From Bacillota bacterium (GTDB lineage Bacteria > Bacillota > Clostridia > Lachnospirales > Lachnospiraceae): 64,000 nucleotides of DNA. Below the pieces are notes generated by a model. That model searched no databases and was not told the DNA's origin. It saw only the letters and a list, made by a program, of their open reading frames with translations. Made by a program: the position numbers and the translations under genes. Shown here piece after piece: positions 25,728-33,466 of the stretch. The DNA lies in assembly GCA_023409535.1 (NCBI GenBank), contig JAEYGZ010000038.1, forward strand, positions 248,001 through 312,000, written 5' to 3'. Each line of letters starts with the position of its first letter. Within the stretch, counting starts at the first letter, position 1.

Positions 25728-26816
25728 TCACTTTTCATTATAATTAATTTGCTCCGGATTTTCAACCTGTGTTTTCTCATTAATTACATGATAAATGGTA
25801 CTGATAATGATCAGACCGATGGGACCCAGCAGGAATCCTGCAATTCCGAACAGCTTTACTCCTGCATACATGGCAATCAGCGTGAACAGAGGCTTTACAC
25901 CAATTCTGTTGCCGATTAGCTTCGGTTCCAGAATTTCACGAATGATCTGACAGACCAAAAAGATGGTCACAAGAATCGCTGCCTGATAAATATTACCGTT
26001 CACCAGCATAACAATTGCCCATGGTACCAGTACGATACCGCTGCCAAGCACCGGTAATGCATCCATGATTGCAATGCCGATACCGATCAAAAAGGCATAG
26101 TTATTCTTAAGCAGGGTTAGACCCAGGACACAGATTACCGCAATGATTACCATGATAATAAGCTGGGAGCGCAGATAGGCGATACCGGCATCGGACAGCT
26201 TCTGCGTCACTCTGTGGATATCCTGATAGGAGCTCATTTTCTCAAACCGCTCTCGAAGCTCCGGCAAATCCTTTGCGATTAATACTGCCGAGACAAATAT
26301 GATTAATAGAAGCCCAAAGAAGCCTATCACCCAGATCGTTATGGAAATCGTATGCTCTGTCAGTTCCGGCATCAGATTTGCTTTTATCCTGTTATAGCCG
26401 GAGAGCAGGTTCTCATCAACAAAGCCGCGAATAGTTCCCCCATCCAGACCGAACATGTCGTCGCAGCCCTTACAAATATGATCCAGCTTCTCTGCAATGG
26501 CATCCATATAAACCGGAAGATTTTTGATAAATGCAATTGTCTGCTTTACCAGGATATTAATCAAAAGACAGATGCTTGTTCCAAAGACAGCAACCAGAAG
26601 AAGCAGTGAGGCTGTCCCCCCCAGTATCCTTGGTATCCGCCAGCGCCGGTTAAGGCTCTCCGTCACCGGACGAATAATCCAGGCAAGGAAATAAGCAATC
26701 AGAAAGGGCAGCACCAGACCCAGCAGAAAACGAAAACCCAGATATACGCCAAGCGTGATAAGCACCAGCAGAATCGGACCTTTTATTTTCGCATAAATTT
26801 TCTCTGCACCCTTCAT
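25728..26816 (-). CDS. AI-2E family membrane transporter
   Basis: 362 aa from the ATG at 26816, supported by AAAGGAGG; a longer frame begins upstream without a ribosome site. About eight membrane helices with a large extramembrane segment in the middle. The family marks are GIAIMDALPVLGSGIVLVPW near residue 270 and the C-terminal EPKLIGNRIGVKPLFTLIAMYAG. The group includes PerM/YtvI/TqsA-like proteins, proposed to export autoinducer-2 or to act as Na+/H+ antiporters. It is a single gene, 40 bp upstream of the alpha-galactosidase on the same strand. Confidence 0.88.
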   Translation of the reverse strand: MKGAEKIYAKIKGPILLVLITLGVYLGFRFLLGLVLPFLIAYFLAWIIRPVTESLNRRWRIPRILGGTASLLLLVAVFGTSICLLINILVKQTIAFIKNLPVYMDAIAEKLDHICKGCDDMFGLDGGTIRGFVDENLLSGYNRIKANLMPELTEHTISITIWVIGFFGLLLIIFVSAVLIAKDLPELRERFEKMSSYQDIHRVTQKLSDAGIAYLRSQLIIMVIIAVICVLGLTLLKNNYAFLIGIGIAIMDALPVLGSGIVLVPWAIVMLVNGNIYQAAILVTIFLVCQIIREILEPKLIGNRIGVKPLFTLIAMYAGVKLFGIAGFLLGPIGLIIISTIYHVINEKTQVENPEQINYNEK

Positions 26817-26884
26817 GCAAGCCACCTCCTTTTGGTATAAACTACAGATCAGGAACCGGATCACTCTGCTTATTTCGCAAAAAA

Positions 26885-26910
26885 GAGAATTCATCCTTAG
26901 ATGAATTCTC
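26885..26910 (-). terminator. Terminator of the kinase/ParB-like gene
   Basis: GAGAATTCATC and GATGAATTCTC, perfect 11-bp arms with a CTTA loop, followed on the minus strand by TTTTTT. Confidence 0.85.
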
Positions 26911-27019
26911 CTGTATCTATTGTTTGCCATTCTGTTATTATAATCCTCGGAAATAACTTGTAAAAATGTAGCTAAAATTATCATAAATTAATAGATTCAA
27001 CCAAGGAAAATGAGGAAAA

Positions 27020-27829
27020 TTAAGGTTTCACCACCTCGATGGGTATATAAGGAACCTTCGCAAGATAGGCTGCTTTCGCATGCTCCATCCCATTAAGAAC
27101 AATATAATCATCCTCATTCTTTGTTACCAATACCGTTGTATCTATCATGCTGGGTTCCTTCTCATAGGTTTTTACCAGTGCTTGAAGCTCTATCAGATCC
27201 TGCCCGGTAATATCCTCCTCCCGAACCAGACGCTTGGGTGATACCAGCATTTTGGAAGTCTCGGCAGCATTCTGAGTATATGCTTTCTCATATTCTCTGG
27301 CTTCCCTTAGAATGATCTCTACAATCTGTTCCGGTTGGCAGTAGGTACTGTCAATGACCAGGTTATAATTGGAGAAGTCCATATAGTTTAAATTATAGAT
27401 GTCCTTATAGCGGTCCTTTTCCGTCAAAGCGCGTTCTGCCAGGAGCTTTCTGGCTTCCTCAAATGAAGTATATTTCTCCTCCGCACCTCTTTGGTCGTTC
27501 ATGACACGTTCTGCTGCCACGTCTAAGCTGACCGATACAAACACCTTAAAGGAATGCTCTACAAAATGCCAGGCCAGCCTTGAGTCAAAGATAATATCCT
27601 TATCCTTATTCTCCCGTGATATTCTGGCTGTCTCATCATCAATCATTTTGTCATATTTTTTGTCAGAGCACATGAACTGATTTAACTCCAAGGTCGTCAT
27701 ATTCATCTGTCTGGCAAGCTCTCTTTGAACCTTGCCGGTCGAATATATTTCAAACTGGTATTTTTCATTCAGCAGCTTACATAAGGTGGACTTGCCGCTC
27801 CCCAGATTACCTGTCATCGTGATATGCAT
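27020..27829 (-). CDS. Cytidylate-kinase-like P-loop protein with a ParB-like C-terminal domain
   Basis: 269 aa. The N-terminal 180 residues look like a small nucleotide kinase of the cytidylate-kinase / AAA_33 type: P-loop GNLGSGKST at residues 7-15, GKVQRELA, a DSRLAW segment where the NMP-binding region would be, and a lid-like Arg/Glu-rich helix. From about 198 a second domain begins, RLVREEDITG, with YIVLNGMEHAKAAYLA near 243, the pattern of ParB/Srx N-terminal domains (write-up of a G-x-H/E-R-x-x-A helix), though the usual catalytic Arg is not conserved. The substrate is unknown. It stands alone with its own terminator. Confidence 0.75.
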   Translation of the reverse strand: MHITMTGNLGSGKSTLCKLLNEKYQFEIYSTGKVQRELARQMNMTTLELNQFMCSDKKYDKMIDDETARISRENKDKDIIFDSRLAWHFVEHSFKVFVSVSLDVAAERVMNDQRGAEEKYTSFEEARKLLAERALTEKDRYKDIYNLNYMDFSNYNLVIDSTYCQPEQIVEIILREAREYEKAYTQNAAETSKMLVSPKRLVREEDITGQDLIELQALVKTYEKEPSMIDTTVLVTKNEDDYIVLNGMEHAKAAYLAKVPYIPIEVVKP

Positions 27830-27964
27830 GAATTATCCCTCTCTTTTATCCAAACGCTATTTTTAATATAGTATTATAGACGATACCGGGTAAAAAAACA
27901 ATATTAATGATTGTCTTTATAATTTCCTTCAAGGATATATCCGCATAACGGTATCTGCTATAGC

Positions 27965-28567
27965 CTAATGGAACAGTGAAGGCTGCAGCAGGATCAGCTT
28001 TCCTCCCAGCTGCCTGGCCTCTTCCTTATCATGGGTCACCAGCAAAACGGTCTTTCCTGCTGTTTTCTGCTTGACATAGTCGATTACCTGCTGCTTTAAG
28101 GCATCATCCAACCCCTTGAAGGGCTCATCCAGGATGACAAACTCACTCTGCGCCAGCACTGCCCGCACAATGGCAACTCTCCTTCGCATCCCGCCGCTGA
28201 AGAGGCTGACCGGTTTATCCTGATAACGATCAAGCTCCTCCTCCAGACCGACCTGCTGAAGCTCTCCCTTAATCTGCTCCTTCGTGACACTCTTATCGCA
28301 TACCAGGCCGATATTCTTTATGGCATCCCAGTGCTCAATCAGCCGGTCCTCCTGAAATACACCGGCAATCCGTCTGTTCTTCAATCCGATGACCTCACCT
28401 GAATCAATCGAAAGAAGTCCCATAAGAATATTGATGATCGTAGTCTTACCGCTGCCCGAAGGACCCATGAGGCAGCTTGGCTGTCCTTCAGGCAGGCTGA
28501 TATTGATATGGTCTAATACCTTATTATCGCCAAATCGCTTTGATACTGCCCTGAACTCTATATTCAT
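27965..28567 (-). CDS. NitT/TauT-type ABC importer ATPase
   Basis: 200 aa, shorter than typical SsuB/TauB (about 240-260) because the C-terminal extension is missing. Walker A GPSGSGKTT near residue 36, signature SLFSGGMRRRVAIVRA near 122, Walker B FVILDEPFKGLD near 145 and the switch His in LVTHDKEEA are intact. The ATG overlaps the permease stop (GTATGA). With the permease and the lipoprotein upstream it forms an importer of the nitrate/sulfonate/taurine class, whose members also take up pyrimidine precursors and guanidine-related compounds. Confidence 0.92.
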   Translation of the reverse strand: MNIEFRAVSKRFGDNKVLDHINISLPEGQPSCLMGPSGSGKTTIINILMGLLSIDSGEVIGLKNRRIAGVFQEDRLIEHWDAIKNIGLVCDKSVTKEQIKGELQQVGLEEELDRYQDKPVSLFSGGMRRRVAIVRAVLAQSEFVILDEPFKGLDDALKQQVIDYVKQKTAGKTVLLVTHDKEEARQLGGKLILLQPSLFH

Positions 28568-29310
28568 ACCGGCCTCCTCTCCTGATGCAGCAGCCGTAAG
28601 ATCAGCATGGCCGCTTTTTCATAAAAAATGCTGATCAGAATAATTACTACCGCCCAGGCCAGCAGCTCCTTTGTCATTACATAAAGCCTTGCCTCATACA
28701 GCCGTTCCCCGATGGATTGATTGGAGTTGGCAATAACCTCAGTTGCAATGCCCGCCTTCCAGCCAAAACCGATCCCAACAGACACCGCATTCAGAAAAAA
28801 CGGCTTGACCGCCGGAATATAAATAGCTTTCACCTTTTTCCAGACAGTTAAACGGAATACAAACGCCATCTGAAGCAGCTTCTCATCAGTTGATCTTAAT
28901 CCCTGCAGCACACTGGAATAAATCATTGGCAGAACCATCATATAAGCTACCAATATGGATAAATTCCGGGGATGAAGCCATAGGAGCGCAATTATAATAA
29001 AGCAGGCCACCGGAATGGTTTCCATGATTTTGATAGGCAGCACCAGCAATTCCCTGATCCATAAGAGCCGGTGCGCTGCCGCCGCAAAAACAGTTCCGGT
29101 CACTACTGCAAGAATACATCCAAGCAGAATTCTCAGGGAGGAATATACGATCGTCTGCCAGAAGTCAAGGGTTTGCAGCAGGCCAAACAAGGTGGTAAAC
29201 ACTGCGACAGGAGAAGGAAGTAAGATCTCTTCATGTATGCTTAGACTGAAAAGCTCCCAGACGATGAGCCAAAATACCACTGCAAGCAGTTTGCGAAGCT
29301 TAAGGAACAT
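28564..29310 (-). CDS. NitT/TauT-type ABC importer permease
   Basis: 248 aa with six membrane helices. The EAA loop that contacts the ATPase is in VFRLTVWKKVKAIYIPAVKPFF near residue 155. I chose the ATG at 29310 because the GGGGG ribosome site directly abuts the ATG 12 bp upstream. The gene overlaps the end of the lipoprotein gene and is coupled to the ATPase gene. Part of the importer operon under the leader RNA at 30732-30866. Confidence 0.88.
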   Translation of the reverse strand: MFLKLRKLLAVVFWLIVWELFSLSIHEEILLPSPVAVFTTLFGLLQTLDFWQTIVYSSLRILLGCILAVVTGTVFAAAAHRLLWIRELLVLPIKIMETIPVACFIIIALLWLHPRNLSILVAYMMVLPMIYSSVLQGLRSTDEKLLQMAFVFRLTVWKKVKAIYIPAVKPFFLNAVSVGIGFGWKAGIATEVIANSNQSIGERLYEARLYVMTKELLAWAVVIILISIFYEKAAMLILRLLHQERRPV

Positions 29311-30391
29311 AATAGAAATCATCCCCCGGAAGTGCTCCGCCCACAGACTGCGGATCCTGATTATATAAAGCGGTCAGATATCCGCTCACCTTCGCTTTCA
29401 TATCCTCCCCTTGTATCATGGTTATATTACAGAAGGGAAGCGCCTTCTTTATGACGGCCGCCTTGAAGATATCGTATTGCTCCACCAGGGCAGAGGCCGC
29501 ATCGATATTCTCATTTACATAGGTTGTGGAAGCGGAATATTCCTGAAGGAAGGTATCCACAGCCTCCTTATGCTCCTTAAGAAAGTCACTGTTTACAACA
29601 ACCACGCCGGTTACCACCGAGCTGCCATCCGCGCTCACCGCTTCCCATTCCTTTGCCACATCAAGAGCGATCCGTACCTTATCATTATTCATCATAACGG
29701 TAGTCACATAGGGCTGGGGCAGCATAGCGACCGCGTCGGAGGACTGGCTTAAGATTGCTGCCACCTCGGTAGCCTCTGTCTTATATTCTATGGTTACATC
29801 CTTCTCCGGATCAATTCCGTATGCACTTAAAAGATAGTTCAGGGTAAACTGCGGCGTGGTGCCTTTTCCTGTGGAATAAATCGTCTTTCCCTTCAAATCC
29901 TCAACCGTATTGATTTGATTACCGGTTTCTATCACATAAAGAACACCCAGGGTATTGATGCCCGCCAGTGTAATCTGCCCCTTTGTTCTATTGTATAACA
30001 CGGACGCCAAATTACACGGAACTGCGGCAATATCAAAATCACCCTTTACTAATCCGGTACTGATCTCATCCGCCATTCCCGCAATGGTAAACTGATACGT
30101 ATTCGCTGTTGTACCTGCTTTGGCATCCTCCATCAGCTTCACCATACCGATGGCTGTCGGTCCCTTCAAAGCTGCTATAGAAATATCTATTTTCTCAGCA
30201 GGCTGAGTAACCTCAGGCGTAGGAGCAGCCTCTTCTATTGCCGCAGTTGGAGCAGCCTGTTCCTGTGCCGCAGTCGGCTCCGGAGTAGCGGTAGTCTGCG
30301 GCTTACCGCCCTCATTAACAGAATTATTAGAGCATGCCGACACCACCATAAGACACAGTATAAATACGATCATAAGTTTTAACTTTTTCAT
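29300..30391 (-). CDS. NitT/TauT-type ABC importer substrate-binding lipoprotein
   Basis: 363 aa. A lipoprotein signal peptide ends at the lipobox VVSAC with C20 lipidated. A Pro/Thr/Glu/Ala-rich linker (about 21-68) then leads to a periplasmic-binding-like domain (SsuA/ThiY class): ISIAALKGPTAIGMVKL opens lobe 1, GDFDIAAVPCN near 117 is the family motif, and YSTGKGTTPQF near 172 contributes to ligand binding. It should sit on the outer face of the membrane and capture the ligand for the permease. Ligand unknown. The ribosome site is AGGAGG. Confidence 0.9.
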   Translation of the reverse strand: MKKLKLMIVFILCLMVVSACSNNSVNEGGKPQTTATPEPTAAQEQAAPTAAIEEAAPTPEVTQPAEKIDISIAALKGPTAIGMVKLMEDAKAGTTANTYQFTIAGMADEISTGLVKGDFDIAAVPCNLASVLYNRTKGQITLAGINTLGVLYVIETGNQINTVEDLKGKTIYSTGKGTTPQFTLNYLLSAYGIDPEKDVTIEYKTEATEVAAILSQSSDAVAMLPQPYVTTVMMNNDKVRIALDVAKEWEAVSADGSSVVTGVVVVNSDFLKEHKEAVDTFLQEYSASTTYVNENIDAASALVEQYDIFKAAVIKKALPFCNITMIQGEDMKAKVSGYLTALYNQDPQSVGGALPGDDFYYVP

Positions 30392-30418
30392 TCTTCAACC
30401 TCCTGATTCTTGCTTAAT

Positions 30419-30664
30419 CTATTTCTTCGAGTAAATTGTCTTAACACTGAGTCCCTTAATCATACCAAGCTTCCCCGCCAGGGAGCTGATGATATCCGCC
30501 TCCGCATTCAGGACCACGCTTATAATATTAATATTTTTCTCCCGATACGGGATACCCATTCGCCCCAGAATATACTGCCCATATTCATGAAGCAATCCAT
30601 TGAGCCGCTCCACAGCCTCCATATCCTCCACAATAATTCCGATCAATGCAACTCTGGTTTCCAC
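30419..30664 (-). CDS. TM1266-family ACT-like protein (iron-only hydrogenase system regulator group)
   Basis: 81 aa from a GTG start with AGGAGG 7 bp upstream. The pattern VALIGIIVEDMEAVERLN at the start, a central G-x-P-Y stretch and the closing G-x-x-V-K-T-x-Y is that of TM1266, a small ferredoxin-like/ACT-fold protein named as a putative regulator of the [FeFe]-hydrogenase system. No hydrogenase or HydEFG gene is in the window. Here it is the first gene behind the leader RNA, 27 bp before the importer lipoprotein, which suggests a ligand- or metal-related role with the importer. Confidence 0.8.
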   Translation of the reverse strand: METRVALIGIIVEDMEAVERLNGLLHEYGQYILGRMGIPYREKNINIISVVLNAEADIISSLAGKLGMIKGLSVKTIYSKK

Positions 30665-30731
30665 AATGCCACCTCCTATTCATACTCTTATCCACAGAAT
30701 ACTCAATTAAAGAGCAACTTACACCTTTTCC

Positions 30732-30866
30732 AAAAAAAATCCCCGTGCCTAAGCACAGGGATATCTGTCAATCACAATAAAATTGCCTTACTCTTCGGAA
30801 ACCGTCCCGTCAGGGCAATTTAGATTCTCTCCTATGCCTTTCCATCAGACACCTTTTGAATTGGCT
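30732..30866 (-). promoter_or_regulatory. Structured leader RNA with terminator, candidate riboswitch
   Basis: Minus-strand leader between the promoter and the TM1266-family gene. AAATTGCC (30821-30814) pairs with GGCAATTT (30787-30780) and encloses a 26-nt G/A-rich loop holding GACGGGACGG and TTTCCGAAGAG. It is followed by an intrinsic terminator: CCCTGTGC/GCACGGGG arms (30760-30741) and a run of eight T. The layout (aptamer-like stem, terminator, importer genes) is that of a riboswitch. The ACGGGACGG core recalls guanidine-sensing RNAs (ykkC, mini-ykkC or mepA groups), which often control such importers, but the class is not established. Confidence 0.6.
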
Positions 30867-30872
30867 AGGATA

Positions 30873-30901
30873 ATTTTAACGCTTTGTTAATATATTGTCA
30901 A
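30873..30901 (-). promoter_or_regulatory. Promoter of the TM1266/ABC importer operon
   Basis: Minus strand TTGACA, 17-nt spacer, TAAAAT; initiation near 30866 gives a leader of about 200 nt. Confidence 0.75.
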
Positions 30902-30906
30902 TGATA

Positions 30907-30938
30907 TTTAAAAAAATGAGTGCCGCAGCACACCCATT
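30907..30938 (-). terminator. Terminator of the two-component operon
   Basis: On the minus strand GGGTGTGC and GGCACTC form a short stem with wobble pairs, followed by ATTTTTTT. It lies 20 bp past the response-regulator stop codon. Confidence 0.6.
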
Positions 30939-30953
30939 TTTCATTTTTTCGTA

Positions 30954-31643
30954 CTAAACCTTAAAACGGTAACCAACGCCCCAGATCGTCTCTATATATT
31001 GAGGCTTTGAAGTATTATATTCAATCTTCTCACGAATTTTCTTGATATGAACCGTTACGGTTGCAATATCTCCAACGGACTCCATATCCCAGATCTCTCT
31101 GAACAGCTCCTCCTTGGTATAGACGCGGTTGGGATTTTGTGCAAGGAAGGTCAGCAAATCAAACTCCTTCGTCGTAAAGATCTTCTCTTCGCCGTTTAAG
31201 AATACCCTTCTTGCGGTTTTATCGATCTTCAGTCCGCGGATCTCAATCACTTCGTTCTCCTTCAAACCGGAACCGATCAATCTCTCGTATCTGGCCAGAT
31301 GGGCTTTCACACGTGCGACCAATTCACTTGGGCTGAAGGGCTTTGTCATATAGTCATCTGCTCCCAGTCCCAAGCCACGGATTTTATCGATATCATCCTT
31401 TTTCGCAGAAACCATGATTACCGGTATATTTTTCTGCTCGCGTACCCGCTTGCATATCTCAAAGCCATCCATTCCCGGAAGCATCAGATCCAGAATCACC
31501 AGATCAAATTCCTCCTCCAGGGCGCGATTGGCGCCGGCTGTCCCGTCCGTCTCAACTTCTACTTCAAATCCGCTTAATTCCAGATAATCCTTTTCCAGCT
31601 CCGCGATCGCCAGCTCATCTTCAACAATTAATAACCTTCTCAT
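30954..31643 (-). CDS. OmpR/PhoB family response regulator
   Basis: 229 aa. Receiver domain (1-120) with the acidic pocket VEDE at residues 7-10, phospho-acceptor D52 in VILDLMLPG, the switch Ser in VMVSAKKD and Lys in MTKPF. The C-terminal winged helix (about 130-229) has the transactivation loop TKEFDLLTFLAQNP and recognition helix near VTVHIKKIREK. The gene follows an AAGGAG site; the histidine kinase gene lies 26 bp upstream, so the two form one operon. The target genes are not evident. Confidence 0.95.
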   Translation of the reverse strand: MRRLLIVEDELAIAELEKDYLELSGFEVEVETDGTAGANRALEEEFDLVILDLMLPGMDGFEICKRVREQKNIPVIMVSAKKDDIDKIRGLGLGADDYMTKPFSPSELVARVKAHLARYERLIGSGLKENEVIEIRGLKIDKTARRVFLNGEEKIFTTKEFDLLTFLAQNPNRVYTKEELFREIWDMESVGDIATVTVHIKKIREKIEYNTSKPQYIETIWGVGYRFKV

Positions 31644-31669
31644 AGGAACTCCTTTCTATTCAGGTTTAT

Positions 31670-33148
31670 TTATTTAACACTCTTTCTTAAGGTAAACAGG
31701 ATGGTCGTTCCAACCCCCAGCTCACTCTCTGCCCAGATCTTCCCCCCATGGTCTTCAATGATTTTCTTTGAAATCGCAAGTCCAAGGCCGCTTCCTCCCT
31801 TTTTGGAGTTGCGGGAAGCATCCGCACGGTAGAAGCGTTCAAAAATATAGGGAAGATCCTGCTTCGGAATACCAACTCCGTTATCCTCTATCTCTACCTG
31901 CACACAGGAACCAATATCAATCAACCGCAGCTTTATGATACCCTTCGGCTTATCCATGTATTTTACTGCATTTCCAATGATATTATTGATAACCCGCTTA
32001 AACTGCTCGGCATCTGCAATTACCTTCGTATCCTCCTGTATTTCATTTTTCAATTGTATCTCAATGTTCTTAACCTCAAGGTCTAGGCTTACCTCTTCCA
32101 CACAGTCGTTAAAACAATCCGTAATATTAATATCCTTAAAGGTGTAGGGTACCGTATTGCAATCAATCTTCGTATAAAATGACAGTTCATCCACCAGGAT
32201 GGACATATCATTTGCCTTACTCATAATGGTCTGCAGGTATTTCTCCTGCTTCTGGGGCGTATCGGCGACTCCGTCCATCAAGCCCTCCGCGTAGCCCTGA
32301 ATTGCGGTCAGCGGAGTCTTTAAATCATGGGAGATGTTACTGATCAATTCCTTAATATCCTCTTCATACTGAAGGCGGCTTTCAATCAATTCCTTCAGTC
32401 TGATTCTCATCTCTTCAAAGTCTTCACAAAGCTGACCGATCTCGTCCTGGGTCTCCGACTCAACCGAGTAATCCAGGTCACCTTCCTTAATCTGATTCAT
32501 ACCGATCCGCAATATATTTAACGGCCGCAGGATACTTCGGTAAATCCAGAGCATCAGGATCAGCGCAGTCAGAATCAGCACCATCAGGAAGGATATCACG
32601 CTCTGTGATAGTAACGACTTAATCTGCGGGAATAATGTATTCAAATCCGTGATCACAAAGATGGTTCCCTCTGTCCCGTCGGAAAAGTAAAAATCCTGTG
32701 CCTTTACCAAAAACGGGGACTTGCCTCCGACATACATCCCTCCGTCAACATCAGTATTATAAAGGCCGAAGGTTTGCAGATTATCCTTCACCAGTGCTAA
32801 TTTCGCCTGATCTCCGGTATAAACAAATTCATTGCCTTTTCGAATTGCAATAAAGGAGTATTTGTTGCGAAGCTCATCATTCCAGTGTTCAATATAAGTC
32901 TGATCCTCTAATTTCTCCGGATCCTTTAAAGCCGCAAGCTTTATCTCATTATAAATTCCCCTGGTAACACGATTAAGTATCTGGATAGGATTTGTAATAA
33001 TCTGAAGGGTATTTGCATCCACATCATAAGACTGCTGGATGGAATTCGTCTGAAAGCTGATAATCGTACCGGCTGCAACGGAAAGCAGCATGATGGGCAT
33101 TGCGATCATTATAAAAAATGCAGTTATCAGCCTGTCCTTCAGTCTCAA
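31670..33148 (-). CDS. Sensor histidine kinase
   Basis: 492 aa, starting at TTG with GGTGA 8 bp upstream. Two membrane helices (about 8-30 and 185-208) bracket a ~150-residue extracellular sensor domain. HAMP domain near 209-262, then the dimerisation helix with the phospho-accepting His in SNISHDLKTPLTAIQGYA near 277. The ATP-binding domain has the N box IIGNAVKY, G1 DNGVGIP, F box FERFYRAD and G2 KGGSGLGLAISK. It phosphorylates the adjacent OmpR-type regulator. An inverted repeat just downstream of a TATAAT upstream of the gene may be an operator. Confidence 0.95.
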   Translation of the reverse strand: MRLKDRLITAFFIMIAMPIMLLSVAAGTIISFQTNSIQQSYDVDANTLQIITNPIQILNRVTRGIYNEIKLAALKDPEKLEDQTYIEHWNDELRNKYSFIAIRKGNEFVYTGDQAKLALVKDNLQTFGLYNTDVDGGMYVGGKSPFLVKAQDFYFSDGTEGTIFVITDLNTLFPQIKSLLSQSVISFLMVLILTALILMLWIYRSILRPLNILRIGMNQIKEGDLDYSVESETQDEIGQLCEDFEEMRIRLKELIESRLQYEEDIKELISNISHDLKTPLTAIQGYAEGLMDGVADTPQKQEKYLQTIMSKANDMSILVDELSFYTKIDCNTVPYTFKDINITDCFNDCVEEVSLDLEVKNIEIQLKNEIQEDTKVIADAEQFKRVINNIIGNAVKYMDKPKGIIKLRLIDIGSCVQVEIEDNGVGIPKQDLPYIFERFYRADASRNSKKGGSGLGLAISKKIIEDHGGKIWAESELGVGTTILFTLRKSVK

Positions 33149-33247
33149 GAAAATTCACCGTTCCTATCCATAAAAATTTATAAAAATCCATCTTACATCA
33201 GTATACATAAACATAAAACATATTATGGCCGTCCACCGGGATCGTAC

Positions 33248-33269
33248 ATTTGTAAGTAAGCTTACAAAT
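33248..33269. repeat. Inverted repeat upstream of the histidine kinase gene
   Basis: ATTTGTAAG and CTTACAAAT, perfect 9-bp arms with a TAAG spacer, about 17 bp downstream of a minus-strand TATAAT (33286-33291). The position fits an operator near the transcription start. The -35 box is poor. The rest of 33149-33400 holds nothing else I can support. Confidence 0.4.
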
Positions 33270-33400
33270 ATACCCCTGCTTTTATATTATATCATGAATA
33301 GGAAGAAATTGTTCATGAACTCCGGTTCTCTGCTTTCATTGTATCATGTAATACTATAAAATGCACAGAAAATAACTCTAATTTTTCTAAACTTTTCATG

Positions 33401-33439
33401 AAAAAATCAGTGGCTTTTCTGTTAAAGCCACTGATTTTT
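33401..33439 (-). terminator. Terminator of metK
   Basis: AAAAATCAGTGGCTTT and AAAGCCACTGATTTTT form a long perfect stem with a 6-nt loop; T-run included in the 3' arm. Confidence 0.9.
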
Positions 33440-33466
33440 ACCCTGTTATTATCTGCTGTTTTTTGC

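Noticed and set aside
30732..30866. TPP, FMN, cobalamin, Moco or fluoride riboswitch for the importer operon
   Set aside because: The diagnostic conserved strings of these classes are absent; only an ACGG-type resemblance remains.
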